Positions 16,871 through 25,140 of a stretch of DNA of 64,000 nucleotides are shown piece after piece. Every line of letters begins with the position of its first letter. Positions within the stretch are counted from its first letter, which is position 1. Position numbers and translations under genes: made by a program. The stretch comes from Rhodospirillales bacterium. Its GTDB lineage: Bacteria > Pseudomonadota > Alphaproteobacteria > Kiloniellales > JACOMY01. The notes below the pieces were generated by a model. The model was not told where the DNA came from. It worked only from the letters and a program-made list of their open reading frames with translations, and made no database searches. The stretch is from contig JACOMY010000002.1 in NCBI GenBank assembly GCA_014324045.1, forward strand, positions 62,001 to 126,000, in the 5' to 3' direction.

Positions 16871-17802
16871 CGACAGAAGTTCTGTTTATCTGGGAAGGCG
16901 GCGATAGGGATCGTTGGGCCAGGGCATTGGCGCGGGAATTGGGGGATGTGCGGTTTCACATTTACCCCGACGTGCCTGACAAGGCAGAGATCGATTATGC
17001 GCTGGTCTGGATGCCGCCGATTGGGGAGTTGCAGACCTATCCGAACATGAAGGGTATTTTTTCGATCGGGGCGGGTGCTTCGCATATCCTGCGCGATCCT
17101 GACCTGCCCGCCGGGGTTCCCGTAGTGCGCTTGGTAGATGAGATTTCGGTCCGGGATATGTGGCTTTATGCCTGTTATTGGGTGCTGCATTATCACCGGC
17201 AATTCGATCTCTATCGCGCCAATCAGGCTGGCGGTATCTGGGATCGTCAAGAGGTTCTGACCCCTGCACAACGCCGGGTGACCGTCTTGGGGTTAGGGGC
17301 GATTGGCGGGCGGATTGCACAGGAACTGGCCGCCATGGGGTTCGACACCGCAGGATGGAGCCGCAGCGGCAAGGAACTGCACGGCCTGCGTGTTTATCGC
17401 GGACCCGAGGGCCTGAATACTGTGCTGCAGCGCTCCGACATCGTGATCAACATGCTGCCGGCAACAGCCGAAACAACGCAATTGCTGGACGCCAGGCGCC
17501 TTGCAGAACTGCCTAAGGGTGCTGCCCTGATCAATATGGGGCGCGGCGAGGTGTTGGAGGATGCGGCGCTGATTGCCGCGCTCGATTCCGGTGCGATGAG
17601 CGGGGCAACCCTGGATGTGTTCCGTACCGAGCCTTTGTCCCTGGAGCATCCGTTCTGGACGCATCCAAAAATTAACATCACGCCCCATGCCGCCGGGCCA
17701 ACCAACGAGGACAGCGCGCCGCGCCAGATCGCCATGGACATCCTGAAACTGGAACGCGGCGAAATGCCGTCGCATAGGGTGGACCTGGAAAGAGGGTACT
17801 GA
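16867..17802 (+). CDS. D-isomer 2-hydroxyacid dehydrogenase (glyoxylate/hydroxypyruvate reductase-like)
   Basis: 311 aa from a GTG at 16867 that overlaps the methyltransferase stop as GTGA. The NAD(P)-binding motif is VLGLGAIGGRIAQELAAMGF. The catalytic set is Arg in NMGRGEVLED, Glu in FRTEPL and His in ITPHAAGPT. It resembles GhrA-type enzymes that reduce glyoxylate or hydroxypyruvate. In this operon it may reduce a 2-oxo acid released from the methylated amine. Substrate is inferred. Confidence 0.88.
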   Translation: MTTEVLFIWEGGDRDRWARALARELGDVRFHIYPDVPDKAEIDYALVWMPPIGELQTYPNMKGIFSIGAGASHILRDPDLPAGVPVVRLVDEISVRDMWLYACYWVLHYHRQFDLYRANQAGGIWDRQEVLTPAQRRVTVLGLGAIGGRIAQELAAMGFDTAGWSRSGKELHGLRVYRGPEGLNTVLQRSDIVINMLPATAETTQLLDARRLAELPKGAALINMGRGEVLEDAALIAALDSGAMSGATLDVFRTEPLSLEHPFWTHPKINITPHAAGPTNEDSAPRQIAMDILKLERGEMPSHRVDLERGY

Positions 17803-17806
17803 AGCG

Positions 17807-19366
17807 ATGGGCAAAACCGGATCGCATCTTCTGTTGGACCTGCTTCTTGCCTCTGGCATCGACACGGTGTTTGGCAACCCGGGCACATCGGAAATGCACC
17901 TGACAGCGGCCTTTGCCGAATACCCCGAGGTTGAAAAGGTTCTATGCCTGTTTGAAGGCGGCGCAACCGGGGCCGCAGACGGCTATGCGCGCATGTCCGG
18001 CAAGCCTGCGGCGACCCTGCTGCATCTGGGGCCGGGGCTGGCCAATGGGATTGCCAATATCCACAATGCGAAAAAAGCCTGTTCCCCGATGCTCAATATC
18101 GTCGGCGACCACACGACCTTTCACAAACACTATGACGCACCGCTGAATTCGGATATCGAGGCCACCGCCCGTCCCTATTGCCAATGGGTCAAGACACTGT
18201 CCTGCTCGGACAGGCTGGCCGAAGATGCGGCAGAGGCGATTTCAGCGGCGATTTCGCATGGCGGGCAGATCGCATCGCTGATCGTGCCTGCCGATATTGC
18301 CTGGGGGCCAAGCGCAGCTCGAACTCTGCCCGCGCCTGCATGCCATCGAAAAAAGCTTGACGTTGCCATATTGGACGCCGCGGTGTCCCGAATGCGCGAC
18401 GCCAAAAACACGGGACGCAAAATCGGGCTGATTGCAGGCCAAGAGGCACTTTTCGACGAAGGGCTGGAGCTGGCCGGACAAATCGCGGCGGCAACGGGCG
18501 CGACGCTGTTTTTCCCCTATGCATCCGGGCGGGTCCAGCGCGGCAGGGGCCTGCCCAGAACCATCCGAATTCCTTTCCCTGTAGATGCGGCTGTGGATCT
18601 TTTGGCACCTTATGACCAACTGTTCCTGCTCGGTGCGCCCGAACCGGTCGCCTTTTTTGCCTATCCGGGCAAGCCAAGCCGCGTGGTTCCGGAACATGCG
18701 GATTTGATTCCGGTGGTTTCGGCCCGCGACGATGTACTTGCCGCCTTGCGCTACATTGCGGATCGGATCGGCGGGCAGGGGATCGACAGGGATGCAACGC
18801 CGGTTCCGCCGATGCCATCCGGTGCGCTGAACCCGGATAGGCTCATGCACACCGTTGCAAACGCAATCCGTGAAAACACGCTGATCGTCGATGAGGGCGT
18901 AACGACAACGCGCGCCTTGCTCGACCGGATCGGCAATGCGCCGCGACACGACTATCTGACCAATGTCGGCGGCTCTATAGGGGCCGGTCTGCCGCTGGCG
19001 CTTGGGGCGGCGATTGCCTGCCCGGATCGCCCGCTGTTGTGCCTCAGCGGCGATGGCAGTGCATCGTACACGCATCAGGTGCTGTGGAGCATGGCCCGCC
19101 ACAGGCTGAACGTGACAGTGGTGATCTGCGCCAACCACAGCTACGAAATTCTCAAGGGTGAGATGTACCGCGTCGGTGCAATGCAGCCCGACGGCCCCGC
19201 GAACCCGCTGTTGGAACTGACGGATCCGCGCATGGATTGGGTGGCCATTGCCCGCGGCTATGGCGTTGACGGGCTGCGCTGTTCCACCGCCGAAGATCTT
19301 GCATCGGCAATCGACCGGGGCCTGGATGGTCCGGGTCCGCTGCTGATCGAAGCGGCCCTGGCTTGA
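17807..19366 (+). CDS. Thiamine diphosphate-dependent enzyme (acetolactate synthase-like)
   Basis: 519 aa with the three-domain TPP enzyme order. The activating Glu lies in LFEGGATGAADGYARMSGKP near the N-terminus, the central domain is short, and the TPP/Mg motif GDGSASYTHQ...VVICANHSYEIL is C-terminal. It is somewhat shorter than AHAS catalytic subunits (about 570 aa) and closer to benzoylformate decarboxylase or sulfopyruvate decarboxylase-like proteins. Four bases separate it from the dehydrogenase gene. It could decarboxylate or ligate a 2-oxo acid such as glyoxylate in the same pathway; the true reaction cannot be read from sequence. Confidence 0.85.
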   Translation: MGKTGSHLLLDLLLASGIDTVFGNPGTSEMHLTAAFAEYPEVEKVLCLFEGGATGAADGYARMSGKPAATLLHLGPGLANGIANIHNAKKACSPMLNIVGDHTTFHKHYDAPLNSDIEATARPYCQWVKTLSCSDRLAEDAAEAISAAISHGGQIASLIVPADIAWGPSAARTLPAPACHRKKLDVAILDAAVSRMRDAKNTGRKIGLIAGQEALFDEGLELAGQIAAATGATLFFPYASGRVQRGRGLPRTIRIPFPVDAAVDLLAPYDQLFLLGAPEPVAFFAYPGKPSRVVPEHADLIPVVSARDDVLAALRYIADRIGGQGIDRDATPVPPMPSGALNPDRLMHTVANAIRENTLIVDEGVTTTRALLDRIGNAPRHDYLTNVGGSIGAGLPLALGAAIACPDRPLLCLSGDGSASYTHQVLWSMARHRLNVTVVICANHSYEILKGEMYRVGAMQPDGPANPLLELTDPRMDWVAIARGYGVDGLRCSTAEDLASAIDRGLDGPGPLLIEAALA

Positions 19367-19379
19367 TCGGGGCCAACAC

Positions 19380-20771
19380 ATGATCGCGCAAGACCTGCAA
19401 AACCTTCTTGGCCCAAAGGGTTGGCTGAGCGATCTGCCGGATCTGATTGCCCACTCGACAGATTGGGTTGGACGCAGTGACAAGCGGCCTATCGGCATCG
19501 CGCGCCCGGCCAATACCGAAGAGGTCTCGGCAACCGTCGCCGCCTGCCACAAGGCAGGCGTCGCAATCGTGCCGCAGGGCGGGCGCACGGGGCTGGTGAT
19601 GGGCAGCTTTCCCCATCGGGACGGTAGCATTATCCTGTCGCTGTCGCGGCTCGATCGCATCGATCCGGTCGATCCGGGCAATTTCTGCGTCGCCTTGGGG
19701 GCCGGGGTTATACTGGAGACGCTGCATCGAAAGCTGGAAGGCAGCGGAGTGATGTTTCCCCTTCGGCTGGGCTCGGCAGGCTCTGCGCAGATCGGTGGCC
19801 TGATCGCCACGAATGCCGGCGGCAATCTGGCCTTTCGCTATGGCATGATGATGGATCAGATTCTAGGTCTTGAGGTCGTGCTGCCCGACGGCCGCGTCTG
19901 GAATGGGATGCGCAGCCTGATCAAGGATAATGCAGGCTTTCATCTGCGCCGCCTGTTTTGCGGGTCAGAGGGGCGATTAGGCATCGTCACGCGCGCGGTA
20001 TTGCGCCTGCATACCGCGCCGCGCGCCCGCACGACCGGCTTTTTTGCTTGCCGCTCAATGCAGGATGTGCTGCGCTTCGGGGCAAATTTTCGCTTGCGCC
20101 TTGGCGAGGTTGTCACCGGCCTTGAGTTCATGAACGACACAGTTCTGGACATGGCCCTGCGCAACATCCCGGAACTGTCGTTTCCATTGGACAAACGCGC
20201 GGGCGCATATCTGCTGGTCGAATTGTCCTCTGCACTGGCGGATCTCGATTTGTCTGCCCTGTTGGAGGACGCCTTTGCGGCAGAGTTTGAAAAGGGAACG
20301 GTAACAGCCGGCGTCATCGCCCAGAACGAAGCACAACGCCTGGATCTGTGGCGGCTGCGCGAAGAACTGCCGGAAGGGCAAAAGCGAAACGGACCGCAAG
20401 CCAAACACGATATTTCGGTTCCGGTAAGCCGGGTTGCCGACTTTATCGAAAGGGCCGGGACGCAGGCCAGATCGATGCAGCCGGATGTGCAGCTCTGTGC
20501 CTTTGGCCATCTTGGCGACGGAAATATCCACTACAACTACTCCATTCCCGGCAAAGACGCCTCCGATCCGGTTCTGACAGCGCTGTCGGACGCGGTATAT
20601 GAGAAATTGGACGAAATGGGCGGTTCATTTGCGGCTGAGCATGGTTTGGGTTTTCGCAAACCTCCGATCGCGGACAAATGGCGCGCGGCCACCGAACGCG
20701 ATCTGATGCGCGCGCTGCATGCTTGCTTCGATCCGCACGACCTGATGAATCCGGGTGTTTCGGTGCGCTGA
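19380..20771 (+). CDS. FAD-linked D-2-hydroxyacid dehydrogenase/oxidase (GlcD/D2HGDH-like)
   Basis: 463 aa. The FAD-binding type 4 domain has PQGGRTGLVMGSF, then RLGSAGSAQIGGLIATNAGG and GSEGRLGIVT. The C-terminal FAD-oxidase domain has GHLGDGNIHYNYS and EHGLGFRK, whose His residues bind metal and substrate in D-2-hydroxyglutarate and D-lactate dehydrogenases. It ends the plus-strand operon, with its stop five bases from the end of the convergent DAO gene. Together with the 2-hydroxyacid dehydrogenase it could interconvert a hydroxy/oxo acid pair. Confidence 0.9.
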   Translation: MIAQDLQNLLGPKGWLSDLPDLIAHSTDWVGRSDKRPIGIARPANTEEVSATVAACHKAGVAIVPQGGRTGLVMGSFPHRDGSIILSLSRLDRIDPVDPGNFCVALGAGVILETLHRKLEGSGVMFPLRLGSAGSAQIGGLIATNAGGNLAFRYGMMMDQILGLEVVLPDGRVWNGMRSLIKDNAGFHLRRLFCGSEGRLGIVTRAVLRLHTAPRARTTGFFACRSMQDVLRFGANFRLRLGEVVTGLEFMNDTVLDMALRNIPELSFPLDKRAGAYLLVELSSALADLDLSALLEDAFAAEFEKGTVTAGVIAQNEAQRLDLWRLREELPEGQKRNGPQAKHDISVPVSRVADFIERAGTQARSMQPDVQLCAFGHLGDGNIHYNYSIPGKDASDPVLTALSDAVYEKLDEMGGSFAAEHGLGFRKPPIADKWRAATERDLMRALHACFDPHDLMNPGVSVR

Positions 20772-20776
20772 CCCAC

Positions 20777-22138
20777 CTAAAATTCCTGCTTTGCAGCCCA
20801 CCGGAGTTTTGCCCGTCGATAGGCAATGCCGATGTCCAAAAAGGGTCTTGGTGGCAGCCGCCTTGCCCCCGCCATACCAAGCTGTAGATCCAACAACTTG
20901 CTGTCGACGCCTTCCATATAATCCGCAAGCAAACGACCGCTGGCAGTCCCCCGTGTCATAGGCGAGACGTCATTTGTCAGAACGGCGAAAATTCCGGGCT
21001 CGACCGCTCCGAACACGCAACCGTCGTTCCCGGTAAAGGCCATGATCCCGCCCCAGCTATGTTCGAAGGGCACATCCACCATATCCGGCCAGCGGGCGAG
21101 CATTGCCTGACGGTGCAGCTTCGCGATCGGCCCTGACACGCGTGCGCCCGGCATCGGCGCGTTTGGCATATGGTTGAAGTAGTTTCGAACCATCAGGCGG
21201 CGGTCCTGTGTCAGCCGGATTGTGGCGCCATATTCGGAACCGCCCAACAGGCCGAATTCTTCGGCGCTGCCGAATTGCGCCAGCTGTTCGTCCGCCAGAG
21301 GGGCCGTAAGACTGGCATAGGTCGCCATCGGCACATAGCGCCCCTTGGCCACACCGAAATGCCCCATGAATACACCATTGGCCAGGACGACACGCTCGCA
21401 AGACACCTCGCCTTTTGGCGTTTTGACAAGAAATCCCCCAGGAAATCCGCCGGTAAATCCCCCAGGGAATCCCCCGGTAAATCCCCTGGGCTTGCGATCT
21501 ATGGTCAAGGCCGGAGTTTCTTCAAAAAGGGTCACGTTGATCGGAAAATGTGCGGCGCAGCCACGCATGAGCGCCGCCGGGTTTACCAGGGCGTTCCCCG
21601 GCGTATAGAGACCGCGGTTGTAAAAACGCGTGCCGGTGCGCCGTTCCATCGCATCGCGGTCCAGCCAGCTGCGTTCAAGCCCAAGCGCGTCCAAAGTCTT
21701 GGCGATTTCATCGATGTGCTTTTCGCCGTCCGGTCCGGCAGAACCGTAAAAGCGCCCGGCTTCGCTCCACTGGCAGTCCAGTTGAAACTCCTGCACTCTT
21801 CGGCGTAGGTCGCTTAGGCCCGATGCCCACAGATTCATGTTGCGGCGCAGGATATTCAGCTCCTTGGGCGGGCCGTGGGAATGCAGATTCAGCATGAAAC
21901 CGGCATTGCGCCCCGATGCACCGAAGCCCGCGCGTTCGGCCTCCAGCACGATGATTTCATCGTCCGGGGTCAATTCGCCCAGACGGAACGCGGCCGCAAT
22001 CCCGCACACACCTGCCCCGATGACCAGGGTTCGGGCCTGTGCCGCGCCCTCAAGAGCACGGGACGGCGGCGCCTTGGGCAAGATATGCCACCAGCCGTTG
22101 CTGTCGGTGTGTTTGGGGATCACATCGGCGCGCAGCAT
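20777..22138 (-). CDS. FAD-dependent amine/amino-acid oxidoreductase (DAO family)
   Basis: 453 aa from the ATG at 22138. A longer frame to 22192 is rejected because its first residues are encoded by a perfect hairpin. It has the Rossmann motif VIGAGVCGIAAAFRLGEL and the GFGASGRNAGFML motif seen in PuuB/OrdL-like and N-methyl amino acid oxidases. Residues about 217-235 hold a tandem expansion, GGFTGGFPGGFTGGFPGGF, absent from what I know of the family. It is the last gene of the second betaine-transporter operon, and may oxidise an N-methylated intermediate (inference). Confidence 0.88.
   Translation of the reverse strand: MLRADVIPKHTDSNGWWHILPKAPPSRALEGAAQARTLVIGAGVCGIAAAFRLGELTPDDEIIVLEAERAGFGASGRNAGFMLNLHSHGPPKELNILRRNMNLWASGLSDLRRRVQEFQLDCQWSEAGRFYGSAGPDGEKHIDEIAKTLDALGLERSWLDRDAMERRTGTRFYNRGLYTPGNALVNPAALMRGCAAHFPINVTLFEETPALTIDRKPRGFTGGFPGGFTGGFPGGFLVKTPKGEVSCERVVLANGVFMGHFGVAKGRYVPMATYASLTAPLADEQLAQFGSAEEFGLLGGSEYGATIRLTQDRRLMVRNYFNHMPNAPMPGARVSGPIAKLHRQAMLARWPDMVDVPFEHSWGGIMAFTGNDGCVFGAVEPGIFAVLTNDVSPMTRGTASGRLLADYMEGVDSKLLDLQLGMAGARRLPPRPFLDIGIAYRRAKLRWAAKQEF
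21428..21490. repeat. 12/24-bp in-frame expansion in the DAO gene
   Basis: AAATCCCCC-type units alternate every 12 bp and encode (GGF[P/T])n. The period keeps the frame. It lies between an Arg-Lys-Pro turn and a VKTPKGEV strand, probably a surface loop. Confidence 0.7.
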
Positions 22139-22154
22139 CGTCTTGTCTTGTTGT

Positions 22155-22189
22155 CGAGAGACCCGCCCGAAACCCGGGCGGGTCTCTCG
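22155..22189 (-). promoter_or_regulatory. Perfect 15-bp hairpin between proX2 and the DAO gene
   Basis: Arms CGAGAGACCCGCCCG and CGGGCGGGTCTCTCG flank a 5-nt loop. It lies after the binding-protein stop (22220) and before the DAO start (22138). No U-tract follows on the minus strand, so a processing, stabilising or partial-attenuation role fits better than a full terminator. Confidence 0.7.
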
Positions 22190-22190
22190 C

Positions 22191-22223
22191 ATATCACTTG
22201 TTCATATCACTTGTTCATATCAC
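22191..22223. repeat. 13-bp tandem repeat ATATCACTTGTTC (2.5 copies)
   Basis: Copies at 22191 and 22204 plus a partial at 22217. The last unit contains the stop codon of the binding-protein gene, so the array begins at its 3' end and runs to the hairpin. Confidence 0.75.
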
Positions 22224-23197
22224 TGGGCGGCTTTGGCCTGGGCAATCAGAGCATCCCATTCGGCCCGACGATCCGCAATCCAGTCCTTGGCGATCTGCTC
22301 CAGCTCTTCCGGGGAATCCTCGCCATTGTTCATGCGGGTCATCATCGCGCTCAGATCGGGCACCGGGATGCGCAGACCGTTCATAAAGGCCATGGCAACC
22401 GGGTTGGCTTCGGAAAATTCCCTGTTCGCCAGAATATAGTTGTCATTCACGCCGAAGCCTGGATTGCGGCCATCTGCCCATTCGGTATCGCTGCCCTGAT
22501 CGCCGGGCAGCGAGGAAAAGGGCGCATTCAGCCAGACCACATCGCGGCCCTCCTGCAAGGTGCCCATGATCCAGTTGGGGGCCCATGTGGAATAAAAGAT
22601 CGGCTCGCCCGCGTTATAACGCGCAATCGTATCGGCCATCAGCGCGAAATACTCGCCCTTGTCGTTGTTGACATGATCGCGCAACTCATAGGCGTCCAGG
22701 TGATGTTCGATCACCTTTTCGCAGCCCCAGCCGGGGTTGCAACCGGTCAGGTTGGCCTTGCCGTCGCCATCGGTGTCAAACAGCGCCTTGATCGCCGGAT
22801 CTTTCATCTGCTCCAGCGCAGTGATGCCGTATTTGTCTGCCGTTGCCTTGTCGATGAAATAGGCCTGCATCGCGTTTGTATACATCGGGCCGGCGCGCAC
22901 CAGCGCGTCATCGCCGCCCGCATTGGCATAAAACTCATTGTGCAGCGGCTTCCAGTGGACGGCGGTGTAATCCGCATCGCCTTGCCCGATGGACAGGTGA
23001 ATGGCCGGATAGTTACCGGTCAGCATCTCTCCGTTTTCATAGCCAAGCGCGATCAGACCTTCCTCGATCACTTCGTAGATCAATTGATGATCGGTGCGCC
23101 CGGTGCTCATTGCAGTGGCCTCCTGCGCGATGGCAGGCGTGGTGAGCGCGAACAGCGAAAGGCTTGCCAGCGCCCCCTTTAGCAAAGTTGATGTCAT
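22220..23197 (-). CDS. Second betaine-type ABC substrate-binding protein (ProX-like)
   Basis: 325 aa from the ATG at 23197 (GAGGAGG upstream), with a signal peptide ending PAIA-Q. ProX-family features include GCNPGWGCEKV (the same Cys pattern as 1814-2821), YSTWAPNWIMG and a quaternary amine-type aromatic-rich core. A 78-bp tandem duplication places a second in-frame ribosome-binding site and ATG at 23275. Starting there would put a 26-residue copy of the signal region in front of the normal one. It delivers substrate to the permeases at 23308 and 24265. Confidence 0.9.
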   Translation of the reverse strand: MTSTLLKGALASLSLFALTTPAIAQEATAMSTGRTDHQLIYEVIEEGLIALGYENGEMLTGNYPAIHLSIGQGDADYTAVHWKPLHNEFYANAGGDDALVRAGPMYTNAMQAYFIDKATADKYGITALEQMKDPAIKALFDTDGDGKANLTGCNPGWGCEKVIEHHLDAYELRDHVNNDKGEYFALMADTIARYNAGEPIFYSTWAPNWIMGTLQEGRDVVWLNAPFSSLPGDQGSDTEWADGRNPGFGVNDNYILANREFSEANPVAMAFMNGLRIPVPDLSAMMTRMNNGEDSPEELEQIAKDWIADRRAEWDALIAQAKAAQ

Positions 23198-23300
23198 CTT
23201 GTCCTCCTCTGTTTCAGTGATAAGCGCCAACAGCGAAACGCTTGCCGGCACCCCTTTTAGCAAGGTTGATGTCATTTTGTCCTCCTCTGTTGCAGGTGCT
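23145..23300. repeat. 78-bp tandem duplication of RBS, start and signal-peptide codons
   Basis: Copies of about 78 bp (23145-23222 and 23223-23300) both contain GAGGAGGACAA, an ATG and the MTSTLLKG codons (starts 23197 and 23275). The frame is kept. The copies have diverged at several positions, so the duplication is not brand-new. Confidence 0.85.
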
Positions 23301-23307
23301 GGCCGGG

Positions 23308-24240
23308 TCATTTTTTCGACCCATTGAGTTTAGCGCGAACCCAGCCAACCGGCCCCTGTTCCCACAGCCCGCGATTACCCCGGTCGCGCCGGGTAAAGCC
23401 GAAGCCCTGTGTTGTCCGGTCGAAGATGATGGCCAGCAGAACGATACCGACCCCGCCGATCGTAGCCCGTTCCAGATCGAGCTGCCCGATGCCAACCAGC
23501 ACCAGCCGCCCCAGCCCCGCGACCGAGATCATCGAGGCAATGACGCTCATCACCAGCGACAGCATCACGGTCTGGTTGATGCCGGTCATGATCGTGGGGC
23601 GCGCCAACGGCAGTTCGACCGAGATCAGACGCTTGAAGGGCGATGCACCAAAGGCGTCCGCCGCCTCGACGAGGTCTTGCCGCACCTCGCGCAGGCCAAG
23701 GTTTGTCAGCCGGATCAAAGGCGGCGTGGCAAAAAAGACGGTGACAATCACGCCGGGCACATTGCCAATCCCAAACAGCAGAATGACCGGGACCAGATAG
23801 GTGAAGGACGGGATCGTTTGCATGAAATCCAGTATCGGCCGCAGGATGGCCCAGACGATAGTGACCCTCGAACACAAGATCCCCAGCGGCAGACCGATCA
23901 GCACCGACAGGCACACGGCAGTCAGCAGCACCGCGAAACTGGTCATCGCCGGATCCCATGCTCCAATCAGGCCTATGGCGATCAACCCGAAAAAGGCGAC
24001 AATCCCCGCCGCACGATTGGCGATCTGCCAGGCGAACAGGGAAAAGATGATCACGATCAGCGATTGCGGGGAATCGCGCAATCCGTCCTCGACAAAATCC
24101 AGAAACTCCTTGACCGGGGCCTTGATCGCCTGAAACAGCGGACGATAGTTCGAGGTGATCCACCGCATCGAGTCATTGGCCCACTCCGCCAGCGGCAGTT
24201 GCAAGGCGGCAAAGGGGTCGAGAAGAACGCTCAGGTCCAT
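23308..24240 (-). CDS. Second betaine transporter, permease subunit 2
   Basis: 310 aa ProW-type inner-membrane permease. Several hydrophobic segments (IVIIFSLFAWQIA, GLIAIGLIGAWDP and others) and the EAA loop EAADAFGASPFKRLISVELP are visible. The C-terminus adds a polar tail (RDRGNRGLWEQGPVGW). The start at 24240 lies inside a 17-bp duplication that creates a second, out-of-frame ATG at 24257. It presumably forms a heterodimer with the product of 24265-25134. Confidence 0.9.
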   Translation of the reverse strand: MDLSVLLDPFAALQLPLAEWANDSMRWITSNYRPLFQAIKAPVKEFLDFVEDGLRDSPQSLIVIIFSLFAWQIANRAAGIVAFFGLIAIGLIGAWDPAMTSFAVLLTAVCLSVLIGLPLGILCSRVTIVWAILRPILDFMQTIPSFTYLVPVILLFGIGNVPGVIVTVFFATPPLIRLTNLGLREVRQDLVEAADAFGASPFKRLISVELPLARPTIMTGINQTVMLSLVMSVIASMISVAGLGRLVLVGIGQLDLERATIGGVGIVLLAIIFDRTTQGFGFTRRDRGNRGLWEQGPVGWVRAKLNGSKK

Positions 24241-24263
24241 GGGGGGCTCAGGTCCATGGGGGG
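24230..24263. repeat. 17-bp tandem duplication over a start codon
   Basis: CTCAGGTCCATGGGGGG occurs twice (24230 and 24247). The downstream copy holds the real ATG at 24240. The other ATG (24257) opens an eight-codon frame ending at 24231, overlapping the real start. Confidence 0.85.
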
Positions 24264-24264
24264 C

Positions 24265-25134
24265 TCAGCCCCTTCCCTCGCGGTCGCGCGCGGCCGCACC
24301 CATCGCCTGCACATAACGATCCAGGGCAATCGCGGTCAGCACGATCCCCATGCCGCCAATGGTGGCCGACCCGAAATCCAGCCGCCCGATGCCTTCCAGC
24401 ACGATCCGGCCCAGACCGGCAACCGAGATCATGGACGCGACTACCGCCATGGACAGCGACAACAAAACCGTCTGGTTCAATCCTGCCAGCAGGGTGGCGC
24501 GGGCCAGTGGCAACTGTGTGCCAAGCAGCACGCGCATCTCGCTGGCACCGAAAGCGCGCGCAGCCTCCACCAGATCTGCCCGCACCTCGCGTATCCCCAG
24601 ATTGGTCAGCCGGATCAGCGGAGTAATTGCAAAGAGGCACGTCACGATGACACCCGGCGTGTCGCCAATGCCAAACAGCATGACCACAGGGATCAGATAG
24701 ACGAAGGACGGCACCGTCTGCATCAAGTCCAGAATTGGCCGCAGCACCTTGAAAAAACGGTCGCTGCGCGCGGCGAGAATGCCGATGGGAAGGCCAAAGA
24801 GGATGCAGATCGCCACGGCAGAAATGACAATGGACAGCGTGGTCATCGCCGCCTGCCAGGCCCCCATCAGCCCGATGAACGTCAGGCACACGAACCCGGT
24901 CAGGGCCAGCCGCCTTCCCCCCAGATAATAGCCCAGCAGGATCAGGGCTAGGATCCCGGCAGAGGGCGGAATAGATTCCAGCGCGCCCTGCACGAAATCC
25001 AGAAAAGACTGTACCGGGATCTTGGCCGCCAGCAGTGTCGGACGGCTGAATTCGACAATCGCATTCAGCACGATTTCCGCCCATTTCCCGAAGGGAATTG
25101 CGAAATGGTCAAATGGGTTCAGGATCCGATCCAT
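24265..25134 (-). CDS. Second betaine transporter, permease subunit 1
   Basis: 289 aa ProW-type permease. The EAA loop is EAARAFGASEMRVLLGTQLP, and the N-terminal segment PFDHFAIPFGKWAE is typical of betaine permeases. It is clearly paralogous to the neighbour at 23308-24240 (shared PILDxMQTxPSF and PxxxLFGIG stretches). It starts six bases after the ATPase stop. Two different permease genes, in contrast to the single one in the first transporter, imply a heterodimeric channel. Confidence 0.9.
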   Translation of the reverse strand: MDRILNPFDHFAIPFGKWAEIVLNAIVEFSRPTLLAAKIPVQSFLDFVQGALESIPPSAGILALILLGYYLGGRRLALTGFVCLTFIGLMGAWQAAMTTLSIVISAVAICILFGLPIGILAARSDRFFKVLRPILDLMQTVPSFVYLIPVVMLFGIGDTPGVIVTCLFAITPLIRLTNLGIREVRADLVEAARAFGASEMRVLLGTQLPLARATLLAGLNQTVLLSLSMAVVASMISVAGLGRIVLEGIGRLDFGSATIGGMGIVLTAIALDRYVQAMGAAARDREGRG

Positions 25135-25140
25135 ATTACC

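Noticed and set aside
22139-22192. N-terminal extension of the DAO protein
   Set aside because: The extra residues are encoded by the perfect hairpin at 22155-22189 and do not resemble the family N-terminus.
23242-24951. 569-aa open frame on the plus strand
   Set aside because: Antisense to both ProW-type permeases, whose EAA loops are clear. Gln/Asp/His-rich composition is typical of an antisense frame.
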